From NCBI GenBank assembly GCA_019973155.2, contig BPQB01000003.1, forward strand, positions 1,240,001 to 1,304,000: DNA of 64,000 bases, read 5' to 3'. Origin of the DNA: Phanerochaete sordida (Eukaryota > Basidiomycota > Agaricomycetes > Polyporales > Phanerochaetaceae). A program made the translations under genes and the position numbers. Positions 25,703 through 36,772 of the stretch are shown in pieces; the first letter of the stretch is position 1, and each line of letters opens with the position of its first letter. The notes beneath the pieces were generated by a model. The model was not told the DNA's origin and made no database searches. It saw only the letters and a list, made by a program, of their open reading frames with translations.

Positions 25703-27707
25703 ATGGACGACGATGATGCCGATTACATGCAGGGCAGCGAGGACGAGGTGAGCCGTGTCCCGCTCGTGTGCAGAGTCGAATCTTTACGCTGTAACAGGAC
25801 TACGGCTTCGACTATTCTGATAATGGATCAGAGGACGAGGGCGGGAGTGCCGATGTCGAAAACATGTACTACACGGCCAAGTGTGAGTGCCTGGAGATTG
25901 TGATATATCAGAGACGCTTATCCTCGCGTAGCGAAGAAGGAGGACAACCCGGAGCAAGCTTTGAAAGAGTTCAGAGCTATCGTGGACAAGGAGGAAGAGA
26001 AGGGAGACTGGTACGTCCGCTGGTCCTCGCGTAGCATTCATGTCCTTACCGTATACTAGGGGATTCAAAGCGCTGAAGCAGTCGACTAAGATACTCTTCC
26101 TTCAACTTCGAAGACCACAGGATGCGCTGAAGACATACCAAGAACTGCTGACGTATACGAAGTCTGCCGTCACGCGCAACTACTCTGAGAAGACTATCAA
26201 CGGCATCTTGAATTATGTCGGCGGTGGCAAGGGCGGTCCAGTGGATGTGGACACGCTGGAGAAATTCTACCAAGCTACCAAGAAGGCCCTTCACGAGTCC
26301 AGAAATGACGTACGTCTCCAACATACCGACCGTCACAACCTCCATTGACCGCGAATGCCAGCGACTGTCTGCCAAGACAAATCTGAATCTGGCCAAACTT
26401 TGGCTCGACCGAAAGGAGTATGGACGGTTATCAAGGGTATGCATCATGAACATTCAAGACTCCAGACGCAGCTCACTTCTCACTCAGCTCATCCGGGATT
26501 TGCATGCAGCCACAAATGCCGACGGCGAGGACCAAGCGCAGAAGGGTACCCAACTTCTTGAGATCTACGCCCTTGAGATCCAGATGTGGAACGAGACGAA
26601 GAACTATAAGAAGCTCAAGGTATGCACCGCAATCTGCTGCCCGCTCGTGGGATGCTGACCGTAAGTTCAGGAAATCTACAACGCAGCCAATGCAGTGCGA
26701 TCGGCTATTCCGCACCCTCGAATCCTCGGCGTCATCAAGGAATGCGGCGGCAAGATGTGGATGGGAGAGCGTGAGCCAACTATCACGTAGTCGCATATTT
26801 GTTCTGATAGTGGGACTGTCAGGAAACTGGGCTCGAGCGACCGAAGACTTCTTTGACTCCTTCAAGAATTACGATGAGGCCGGTTCACCCCAGCGCATAC
26901 AGGTTCTCAAGTATCTTGTGCTTGCCAATATGCTTACGGGCAGCGAGGTGAACCCCTTCGACAGTCAGGAGACTAAACCGTATGCGTCTATGCTTGCGTC
27001 CTTGCCTTCGTCGTTTGACACACCCAAAGGTACAAAAACGATCCGCAGATCAAGGCGATGACAGACTTGGTGGACGCGTACCAGCGTCGCGACGTTCACG
27101 CGGCTGAGAAAATTCTGCGAGGTCGGATGCGTACCCTCATCGTGCATATTGCGCGTATAGCTCACTTGCGATCTAGAAAACCGCACCACGATCATGGACG
27201 ACGGGTTCATTCGCATGTACATCGGCGAGCTCTTGCGGAGTCTTCGGACGCAATACTTGATCGACCTTATCAAGCCGTACACCCGTCTGGAGCTGTCTTT
27301 CCTGGCAAAGGTCTGTCGGGAAAGCCTGTACTCGTACTATTGCTGACCTACACTCATATCGATAGCAATTGAACGTCGACCTCGAGGAAGTCGAGGAGCT
27401 TCTCATAGGGTTGATCTTGGAGGGCAAGGTCGAGGGCCGAATCGACCAGGTCGCAATGCGTCTGGAGCTTGACAAGAAGTACGTCTTTGCCGATATCGAC
27501 GCGTATAATGTCTCATTCATTTCCCGCTCCCGCAGGCAAGCCCTCGAGAAGAAGCGCTACACTGCCTTGGAGAAATGGACGGATGCGCTCGAGTCCGTTC
27601 ACGCCGCAGTCATCAACAAGGCACCCGGCGCAAGCAGAGGCGGGCCCGAGGCAGGCATGTCCGCAGAGATGTTCTCTCCCCGTGAACTCGAGCCCCGCTG
27701 GGGCTGA
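25703..27707 (+). CDS. CSN2: COP9 signalosome subunit 2 (PCI domain)
   Basis: Scaffold subunit of the COP9 signalosome, which removes NEDD8/Rub1 from cullin-RING ubiquitin ligases; CSN2 binds the cullin. The start [15 protein letters not shown] gives the acidic N-terminus typical of CSN2. TPR-like helical repeats follow: [82 protein letters not shown] and [17 protein letters not shown]. The C-terminal PCI/winged-helix part contains [35 protein letters not shown] and [10 protein letters not shown]. About ten short introns interrupt it. Roughly 490 residues against about 440 in animals, the extra residues lying at the C-terminus. Confidence 0.95.
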
Positions 27708-29909
27708 CCGCTCGTTCTCTCGTTTCCCTCGTCTTCCACCCTGTCCGCGGATGAATGTACCAACAGCTTGTATTGCATCAATACCGCTCCGTTATGCTTT
27801 GCTGTCATGCGTGTGCTGGGAAGCGTGCGGCGGGGGAGTGACGATGCTTGTGTTCTTCGCTGCTGTGGCTGACAGGCGGCCGGACCCGTAGAAAAAAGCA
27901 GGACAATTACTCACAACCGTCTCGTCGGCCTCATCGGCGCTTAGGGCCACACGCCGACCCGCATCCTCCCTCCACTCTCTTCGGCCGTCCAGGCGGGTCT
28001 CCGGCAGAGGTGTATGTGCTCAGCGCGGCTGGCTCGTGGTAACGGCGCAGCGCGGGCCCGCGGACTACAGCTAGGGGGGCGGGGGGCTCGGGATCACTGC
28101 CGCGACTGCTGCTTCGTGGGCCCCGCGTTACGGGTAATTGGGAAGCTCGCGTGGCTGCCATCTGTCCCAGCGCAAAGTGCGTCCTGCCTGCTATCTGCGC
28201 GACGGCCATGTCTTCTGACGAACACTGCTCGCCAGCGAGGCTGCTCGCGGGCGTGCGGGGCCGCCGACCTGCGCCGCGGGCGGGGCCGCCGGCGCACGCT
28301 TCTCTTCGTGGGTGATCCCACGGACGGTTCCTCGCTGCGGGCGGCGGGCGTAGTCGGCTCGGCGTGTTTGCGGTAAAGGACAAGCTTCTAGGGACGATAG
28401 AAGGGACGGTCGAGCGGTGCGGCCTGTGCTGTGGCACCCTCTGTGGGCGGCGCCTCGGCCCTCCACTGACGGCCAACCAGGACCCCACGCGTTTGCAGAG
28501 AGGTCCCTATCCCACGTAATACTGCCTGTAAGAGCTGATGCTTCCGATAGGTGTGCCCTAAGATCCCGTGAGATGCCCGTTTACGGCTCCCTCTGGTCAC
28601 ACTCAGCGAGACGGAAGCTGTAAGTCACCAATGCTAGACACCCCATGGCTGCGACCAACTGATGAATTCGGAGAATCTGATAGTCTCGTGTGCTTCAGCC
28701 TGAGAACATAGACGAATTGACCGCCCTACCGACCTATCGAGAGCCATCCACGACCTTGGTTATCCGCACTGTCCGGCTTCGGTGGCATTCACCGCGTCCG
28801 ATCTCACCGTGGACCCTTTGTATTCCCAATGGAAAGCGCGGGCGCGTCGCCTTCTTGCAACAGCTGTGGAGATTACTGGTCTAGCACAGCCGCAGGAGGC
28901 ATCGCACTGCACCTGCCGATTATTCGGGCACTCATTCATCTGTCAAACAGACGCGGCCTCGTGTATCACCGTCGAACCTTCAACAGCCTTCCTGGTGCTA
29001 CCGCTTGTAATTGCCGCGTAGGGTGTTCCGTAAACTCCATTTTCCAGGACCCTAGCGGTGAAGCACAACCCACGGCGCGTACGTGTCAAGGGCTTACTGA
29101 CCGTCTACAGTCCTGAAAGTCGCCGGTACCCGCAGCAACGCGCGCGCTCCGTTCGCTCACATATATCCGTGACGGCCGCCTGCTGTCGTGTCTAGGGTCC
29201 GCTGTGTTTCCGCTGTTTTGACCCGTCATATTGCTGTGTCCTCAGCAACTAGACCAAAAGAAGTACCATGATGATGAACACTACTAGTCACGGTCGTGTC
29301 AGGCGCAACCCGAGGGCTGTCACGGTAGAAACTCAGGTTAGACCCCATCCGCGAATTCCCGGTTAGGTACTTACTATGCGCTCAAGTCTACGTCTATTTG
29401 CGCATAAAGCACACTCAAGGGACACCTCTTCCCTGCCAGTGGGAACGCCGCGGGAGGTGCTTTGACATTACGTTTGTAGTGGACTGCGCACGTCGCCAGC
29501 CGACGAGGGTTCTAATCAACGTTACATAGTGTCAAAGGAATGCGGTCACAGGCACCGCAATATACACCTACCGCGATAGGTAGCGCTGCTCCACGTAACA
29601 GACGAGACGTGTAGTGGCCTCCCGCCGAGTTGGCCGTATTGCGCAAAGGCGTGATTGAGCGATCTGGAGGTGGCTGCGCTACACATCCCCATGAATGATC
29701 CGGGAATAGCCCAAGATAACCCTGTTCAAAACAGTGGTCAACAGAGAGACCCTGAGATGTGAAAGTCGTGGGTAACGCAGGCCAGATGGAAGCCAGCTAT
29801 TTTCTGGCGGCTCGGGTTCGATTGTTCTCACCTGCCAAATACGGCTACATGGGGTATGCCGAAAGGTGATCAACTCCGGCGCCTGCGAGTCTGCCTGCGA
29901 GCACCGACC
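27708..29909. other. 2.2-kb intergenic region, no supported gene
   Basis: The spacer between CSN2 and MRPL1 is unusually long for this window. A GC-rich part (about 27930-28380) includes two G6 runs near 28072-28091 (possible G-quadruplex). The frame at 27931-28488 on the minus strand is open but Arg/Pro/Ala-rich and unconvincing. From 28700 to 29700 composition is ordinary. I found no TE terminal repeats, tRNA or exon chain. A multi-exon mini-gene could still be missed by eye. Confidence 0.5.
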
Positions 29910-31033
29910 ATGTCCCTCGCAAACCTCGCTTTCCAATGTCGGGCGTGGACCGGCGCCGTCGGGCTCATGGTGCGTCGCCGCCCGGTTATATGCGCGCGTA
30001 TATGCTCACGCACGTCTCCAGAACGGCCGCCGCGAGTTCCACGCGGCCGCCGTCCTCATGGCCCGTAAGCAGAAGGAAAGGGCCCCGCTCACCAAGGCCC
30101 AGCTCGCCGCCAAGGCGCGCAAGAGGGCCCTCAAGGCCAAAAAGAACGTCTACGATGTCGAGAAGATGCCTCTGAACGATGCCATCTCCGTCCTTCGCGT
30201 ACGTCTTTCGGTCACGCGCTGGCCTCTCATGTCCCGAGCTGAACCGCGCTCTAGGCGGTTGAAGTCGCATCGCCAAATGCCACCTACGAACTCGTCATCA
30301 AGACACAGGCTCCGGAGCGTGGCGCCACCATTCCGAAGGGCCGTTACTCGCTGCCAAGGGAACCAAAGCCCAAGGCAAAGGACCGCATTCTCGTGTTCGC
30401 GGAGGGCCGGGCAGCGGAGGAGGCGAAGAAGGCCGGGGCCGACATTGTCGGAGGAGTCGAACTTGTCGAGGGTGTAAGCGGCAGTTTCCTGGTCTTGTTT
30501 TCGCAGCTGACGCCCCCCAGATTATCTCGGGTCGCCATCAAGCAACGATGTACCTGTGTTCTCCCGACCTCATTCGCGCCATCACCCCCAGGCTCGGTCG
30601 TGTCCTTGGTCCGCTCGGTCTGATGCCCTCCGAACGTCGGGGTACTGTCACAGACGACGTTGCTGGCTACATCCGCAGGCTTCAAGGCACCAACGAATGG
30701 AAGGGCGACAAAGTAGGAGCTATTCGTACAGCAATTGCCAAGGCAAGTCGCGCAACCAGTGGGCTTCCGACCACAACTGACCATGGCGATAGATGAATTG
30801 GCCTCTTGAGGACGTAATCAAAAATATCCGGTATTTCCTGACCGTGGTGAAGCGTGCCACCGGCAACGAACGCTCCTCCCTCGCCGCGAAGGAGGAAGGG
30901 TCCAACAAGCCCCGTAAGCTTGTCATTCTCCGTGCTCTCTGGCGACAGTTCTGACTTGTGTATAGAATACCAAATTGTGAGGGTGGTACTCAGTTCACCG
31001 CACGGGCCAGGCATTCGGATAGCGGATTATTAG
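29910..31033 (+). CDS. MRPL1: Mitochondrial large-subunit ribosomal protein L1 (uL1m)
   Basis: Component of the mitochondrial 54S subunit L1 stalk. The start ATG at 29910 gives a short hydrophobic/basic presequence (MSLANLAFQCRAWTGAVGLM), then an intron at 29970-30021 and NGRREFHAAAVLMARKQ, consistent with a mitochondrial targeting region. The L1 fold follows: PLNDAISVLRA, ATYELVIKTQAPERG, DRILVFAEGRAAEEAKKAGA, DLIRAITPRLGRVLGPLGL and the family signature LMPSERRGTVTDDV. After further introns come KIGAIRTAIAK-like residues (GDKVGAIRTAIAK), LEDVIKNIRYFL and a C-terminus VRVVLSSPHGPGIRIADY, the usual L1 ending. The last intron (about 30911-30964) is supported by that in-frame ending. Roughly 300 residues. 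It is convergent with RSM22, with 156 bases between stops. Confidence 0.92.
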
Positions 31034-31189
31034 TCGGTTGAATGTGTCCTATATATTGTTACAGCCGTCTACGCAGGTATCTTAGAGTGACCAACTAAGT
31101 GGGGGTAAACATATTAATAGACGTCGGAGGTGGGATGATTCTTGACGTCGGCGATGTGATTTCGCACCGCGAGATCGTGGTCAGTCTCA

Positions 31190-33445
31190 TTACTTTGACT
31201 CGGCTGCGATAGAGGCCTCGATGTCGGTATAGGCCTGCACTTGCCGTCGACGATCCCGTCGGATGCGGTTTTGCTTGTCCTTGAGCTCATCTTGGAGTGA
31301 AGAGTAGCTGTGCTTGCTTGTGCGCGGTGTTGTGCTTTTTGGTTGGTCGCCTGGGGCCGCTTTCCGGCCAGCCATTTCAGGGGTAAAGCGCACCTGTGGA
31401 GCGTTCTTGGGATCGTGCGGGAAGATATCTCCCCAAGCCGACTTCCGAGCATCGTAGTAGGGCTGTTTGCCTTGCGACTTTGGAACCGTCATGCGGATGA
31501 TGTTGCCTGCAGGCGTTGGATGAATACTTGATCGAGTAGAAGGACAGCGCAACATACCCTCGGCCGCGCAACTGTCTATGACAATGTGTCCGCTGCGCTT
31601 GAGCGGGGGAAACACCACCCTCGGCCAGTGATACGCCTCGAGGCGGAGACTGTCCTCGACTTGGTCTGGAGTCATATCAGCCTCGGTCGGATCCACTATG
31701 AGCGAGGGATCCGCGAGCGACTTTGCGAGCGACCGTGACGGTTTGTCGGGCACAATGTCATCACCATCTATGACCAACTCTGGCATGGACGCCTGGGCGG
31801 CCGCAATCTTGTCGAGCTCGCGACGGCCTATGTCGCCGATGCGGCCAAACTTGCCCTGTGGTCGCTCCGGCCTGGTGCCCCGCCGGATGACGACGTATGA
31901 GTAGCCGACATCTTCATGCCCAATCTTGGAGTGCTTTGTCTTGCGAACGAACTCCGGACGCTGGAGGCGCTGCGAGAAGCCACACACAAGGGACTTCGGG
32001 CCCACATTGAAAAGAGGACACGCGCCATCATGGGGACACTGCAGGAAATGTCAGCTAAGCATGGACAGCATGATGGATTGGTGCCTACAGGAGCGACGAC
32101 ATGCGAACCCCGAACAGCCCAGTCTTCCGTGTCAGGGTCTTCCATTTCGCGCTTACCCATCCTGAGGAGGTTATCCCGGGCCTCAGCAATGCATTCGAAG
32201 CCAGCTGTTGTATTGTGGTCGATGAGGACCTATCAAAGGGGTTAACATAAATCAATCCGGCTGGCTGATGGGCAGCGGGGCATACCATGATATCAGCACC
32301 GCTCTCCCACATCTCCTTGACGAGTTTCTTGCGCGCCACAGCATTAGGCATGGCTGATAAAGCAAATGCACACAAGGCCAGGACGTCACCGCCGTCAACA
32401 CGAGGGAGTTTGTTCTCCTCATGAAACGTCCTCTGCCATGATACGCTGACACCGCCTACGTCCGTACCTGCAGCACGGCTCAGTTATGGACATCACGTGA
32501 TATGCGGGATCGAGTAACGCGACCTTTTAACAATCGTTTGCCAATCTTCACAAGCCCATCTCTCTTCTCGATGCCGATGTATGATGCTAATGTCGACTTG
32601 ACGAATTGCACTTCGTCTACCTCGGCGCCCTCCACCGGGGGCTTCTGGAACGCATGAGTGGACGCCCTGTAGCTTCTTTAGCACAGGGACACGGGAATGT
32701 GAAGATTACACTCACCAAAGACCGCTGCCTGTACCCGCACCCCAGTCTATGACATGTTGAACGGACCACTCAGAGCCCAGTCGTTGCTTCGTGTGATGCA
32801 ACACGGCAGATATAGCGGAGTAATGAGCGGGCAGCGCAACAGAAGCGAACGCGGTGCCATCCCGCTCTCCGTGGCGAATGCGCTGCCCAAGAGTCTTGTA
32901 CCGTACGTCGTACGTGGTGCCCCACTCTTCCCCGTCCTCGTCTTCGTCCATAAACAGGCGCTTTGCATCTACGTGTAGCATGGACTTGTCGGACTCTGCG
33001 CATATAGTTAGCTTTAAGTCGCGTTGCATCGGGAGCATTGCTAACCTTGGATGAGACCCGCGATGGTCTTCTGGAGCTCGTAGGGCAGAATAACAGCGCC
33101 GATGCGATGGCTGCCGAAAATTGCAGCTGGCGACTTCCGCGTCGAGCTGCCGTCATAGTCAGGCTCCTGCGACTCCAGTTCTTCCGACGTCATGTAGTCC
33201 TCCACGGCGTCGGGATCGCTGGGATATACTTCGAGCTCGCGTGGCGGCTTGCCGAGCTCGGTCGGGTGCCCGACTTTGTGGCGAAGGAGGGACATGTCAA
33301 CGTCTCGTAGCAAAGCCTTCATCGAAGAGTCTAGTTCTATGGGTGCATTTGGCTGAGCCGCGGATGTCGACGCTGTCGAGGACAGTAGCCGGGCTTCCCT
33401 TCGCAGGGTGGTCGCGAGGGCCCTAGTCGACACAGAGCGAAGCAT
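31190..33445 (-). CDS. RSM22: Mitoribosome assembly factor RSM22/METTL17
   Basis: Methyltransferase-like protein that binds the mitochondrial small subunit during assembly. The N-terminus MLRSVSTRALATTLRREARL is Arg-rich and acid-free, a typical mitochondrial presequence. Next come SLLRHKVGHPTELGKPP and FGSHRIGAVILPYELQKTIA, both family blocks, then the SAM-fold motif DWGAGTGSGLW. Near the C-terminal half the spliced sequence contains CPHDGACPLFNVGPKSLVC: in METTL17/Rsm22 Cys residues in this region coordinate a 4Fe-4S cluster. GFSQRLQRPEF and YSYVVIRRGTRP follow. The protein ends in a basic coil at 31190. About 640 residues after removal of at least five introns. It shares a 268-base divergent promoter with SAD1. 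Confidence 0.9.
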
Positions 33446-33712
33446 GGCGGGATTTCTAGAAGAAAGACTGGGTTGGCCGTATCGCAGCCGTCGTCTCTGC
33501 CGACGTCAACGAGGAAGGAAGAGGGAGTTGAAGAAAGCGGCGAGAGAGGTCGAGACTGACCCGAACCGCGACTTCAATTAGCGCGTCGCACACAAATTGA
33601 TCGCGGATTAAGCGCGCATGGCCGACGGCACGATCGAGGCTCAGGCGACCTCGACGTCTAACCGCCATCCAACCAGCCCCTCCGCGTTGCAAATCAGTGC
33701 CAGCACACAAAC
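33446..33712. promoter_or_regulatory. Divergent promoter RSM22 / SAD1
   Basis: Only 267 bases separate the two start codons, so both promoters must overlap or share elements. No TATA box is obvious. Confidence 0.55.
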
Positions 33713-35734
33713 ATGGCGACAGACGCAAGACCACTCGATGTAGATGCGGACGGCGACGAGAGGCCATCGAAGAGAGCACGCGTTGAAGATGTTCCCGAGG
33801 GTGCAGGTCAGATTGTCCAACTGAGCCGGAAGCTACCAACTGACAGATGACGCCAACAGAGGTCCAGGTTTCAGCAAACTCCAATGGAATGGACGATGAA
33901 GACGAAGACCCTTACGCTGTAGCGGAGTCCAACCAGCCTGTTCGCGCGTCCGACTTGTATCTGGACACGGTACGAGGGCGGTCCCGTTCACTTGTAGCTC
34001 TACTAAGTAACCCAAGCTCGCGTAGATCAACAGAGCAGTTCTCGACTTCGACTTTGAGAAAGTGTGCTCAGTATCGCTATCCAACATCAACATCTACGGC
34101 TGCCTTGTCTGCGGCAAGTACTTCCAAGGCCGCGGCAAGAGCTCCTACGCATATGCCCACGCGATACACGACGACCATCACGTCTTCATCAACCTGGAAA
34201 CCACCAAGGTATGACGTTCTCTGCTCTGTGAGAACTGCTTCACCCATCGCCGTTCAGGTGTACGTGTTACCGGACGGTTACCTGGTCTCGGATCCGTCTC
34301 TAGAAGACATCTCGTTCGTCCTCGCCCCTTCGTTTAGTAAAACTTCCATTGCGAACCTCTCTGCGCCAGCACATCTCCTCAAACCTTCCTATGACTTGTC
34401 TTCCAAACCTTACATCCCCGGATACATCGGTCTCAACAATATCAAGCGAAACGACTACATGAACGTCATCATCCATTCGCTGCTACACGTTCCACCGCTG
34501 CGCGACTATCTCCTGCTGTCTAACTTCCGAGGCAAGGAGTCGGAGATGCTCAAGCGCTTCGCCGGCCTTGCGAAGAAAGTCTGGAACCCGCGTTTGTTCA
34601 AGAGCCAAGTTAGCCCTCACGAGTTCCTGCAGGAGGTGGGACGCGCGAGTACAGGCAAATTTAGCCTTGAGAAGCAGGGTGATCCGGCTGAATTCCTCGG
34701 GTGGCTTCTGAACCACCTGCACAAGGATATGAGAGGGACTAAGAAGCGGAACTCCAGTGAGTTTTCCCTCGATCCCACAACGTACGCTGATTTTCATGCG
34801 CTTGCAGGTATCATATTTTCTACGTTTCAGGGAGAGCTTCGTATGGAAACACAGCAAGTCGTAGTTCGATCCGATTTCAGAGGCAGCGAGAAGCCACGAT
34901 TCGACATCGACCGAGGTAAGTCCAGCGACAATCCTTGGTACTGCGTGTTGAGAAGCCGTTTTGTAGAGATCAAAACGACAACATCCCCGTTTCTATTCCT
35001 TGCCGTCGACCTCCCACCACCTCCCCTGTTCCAAGATGCGGTCGAGAAGAACATCATTCCACAAGTCAGCATTCAGTCAGTTCTTGCCAAATATGACGGG
35101 CGCACAACTCAGGTATGTCCGGACATACCCGCGAGCGTAAGTCTGTGGTAACTCATGCATGATCTTCTCCTAGGAATCTGCGGGTCAACTGCGTCGCTTC
35201 AAGCTTCAGAGATTGCCCCCGTATATCATCCTGCACTTTAAGCGATTTACGAAGAATGCCTTCGTCGAAGAGAAGAACCCGACAATTGTCAACTTCCCCC
35301 TGAGAGGGCTTGATTTCCGAGAATGTGAGTTGCACGATCGGACAATCCGCACCACCCACTCATGTATGTAATGCAGACCTCGAGGTGCCCGAGAATCACC
35401 CTTCCACCATGTATGATCTGGTCGCGAACGTCATACATGAGTCAGCGGCAGGTACCACTCGTGACAAGGAGAGCACGGTATGGAAGGCCCACCTGCGTGC
35501 CGGCAGCGGAGGCGGAGAAAGCGAGAAGTGGTTCCAGATCCAGGATCTCATCGTTGAGGAAATCCGCAAAGAGATGATTTTCTTGGGAGAAACCGTCCTT
35601 CAGGTACGCACTTCTTGCAGCAGAGGCTGTCACCCATGGGCTTACATCGGTTGTAGATATGGGAACGACGAGACGACAGCTCAGCAGGGAACGGGGGCAG
35701 AACTTCGTCGGCCGCCGGTCCTGCCTCAACGTAG
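33713..35734 (+). CDS. SAD1: Spliceosomal ubiquitin-protease-like protein SAD1/USP39
   Basis: Required for U4/U6.U5 tri-snRNP assembly and splicing. The start MATDARPLDVDADGDERPSK leads through an acidic region to a UBP-type zinc finger (CSVSLSNINIYGCLVCG, then KYFQGRGKSSYAYAHAIHDD, with VYVLPDGYLVSDPSL). The USP domain begins PGYIGLNNIKRNDYMNVI. The position where active USPs have the catalytic Cys is not Cys (NDYMN), which agrees with USP39/Sad1 being catalytically dead. HEFLQEVG, GDPAEFLGWLLN, PPYIILHFKRFTKN and NFPLRGLDF complete the fold. The final exon (from about 35656) ends RTSSAAGPAST with stop at 35732-35734. Roughly 540 residues with seven or so introns. A gene rich in introns that itself serves splicing. 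Confidence 0.93.
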
Positions 35735-36398
35735 CATAGGTGCAATGCGACAGCTGTGTGTCCATGATGAATCAAGTTCTCTGTATTACCAGGGCCCAAG
35801 CACCCGTGCAGAAGCTTCCGCCTATGGTTTAGTGCTGTTGCCCTGTTGGGCCTCGTTTGCACCTGGACTCGCTTTTGTTTGCCCGGCGGTCACTGTGGAC
35901 GTGTGGCCATCTGATGCAGCGGACGAGCCGTCCGCTGCGGTCTTATCTGCGTCTGCAGACCGATCAAGGCTGTCGAAAACGAAGTGAGAGATGTTTCCCA
36001 CAACGCTGCTCGGAGAGTACGGACCTCCGCACTGTCGTGCTGTTGTCTACGAGCGGCTTGAATATGTACACGCCGGACATCACCCCTGATAGCGATTTTT
36101 GTTGGTGAGAGTCTGCAACAGTTTCTCGCGAATACGCGCGCACCGGCTATGCCTGCGACGAGGAAGGGCACGAGAGGCCGACGGGACATGTTGGCGCGGA
36201 CGCGAGACGTTGGCGGTCGGCTGCAACCTGCGCGGACGGATAAATCGCGTCGCCGGATCTCAGATCCTTTGCGTCCGCACGCCCAGAAAGGCATGCGTTG
36301 TAGTTTACATTCAGATGTGTCCGCCCGCATAGCTCTCCTGCCATCTCCGCCAGCCCCCTACCGACACGATGCCATCATTCCGCACGGTCCCTGACTCG
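35735..36398. other. Intergenic, 3' regions of SAD1 and dsRBD gene 1
   Basis: Converging 3' ends of SAD1 (plus) and the first mini-dsRBD gene (minus). Open frames here are short and unlike known proteins. Nothing else seen. Confidence 0.5.
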
Positions 36399-36772
36399 TC
36401 AATTCCCGCCCAAATTCGCGTACGCCTGCTGCGCGGCCAGCTCCCGGGCGGCATTCTTCTGCGGAGCTATGCCCACACCCTTCACCTCGCCGTTCACTGG
36501 AATCGCGGTCAGCGTGTTTCAAACATATCAGAGAGGCGAGATACCCTTGTATTCGATTTTCCATGCACCGCCAACTTGAACCTCTGACGTGCTGAGGAGA
36601 TAGCTTTCGCGCCTCTGTTGCATCACTGCGTATGGAGACCGTCAGCAGCATGACAGACGTCTGTTAAATTAGCCAGCGTACGGTGGTTGAGCTTCACAGA
36701 GTAAGCTATGGTATCGGTGTGCTTAGAACGACTGTACGGGGAGAATACAACGATCAACTAACGTGTAGACAT
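36399..36772 (-). CDS. Mini dsRNA-binding-domain protein 1 (70 aa, four exons)
   Basis: A protein made of almost nothing but one dsRBD. Exons: 36763-36772, 36682-36705, 36545-36625, 36399-36496; introns of 57, 56 and 48 bases start GTTAGT, GTACGC and GTATCT and end in AG. The coding total is 213 bases (70 codons plus stop). The first helix is VKLNHLMQQR, followed by a beta region ending GGAWKIEYK and then VNGEVKGVGIAPQKNAARE plus LAAQQAYANLGG. This matches the dsRBD C-terminal half: Val-x-Gly, Gly-x-Gly, Lys in the N-terminus of helix 2, and Ala-rich helix 2. Binding of dsRNA is inferred from the fold only; partner and function are unknown. No expression evidence is available here. Confidence 0.8.

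Noticed and set aside
27931..28488. 185-codon minus-strand frame downstream of CSN2
   Set aside because: Arg/Pro/Ala-rich, located in a GC-rich patch, with competing open frames on the plus strand; no similarity recognised.
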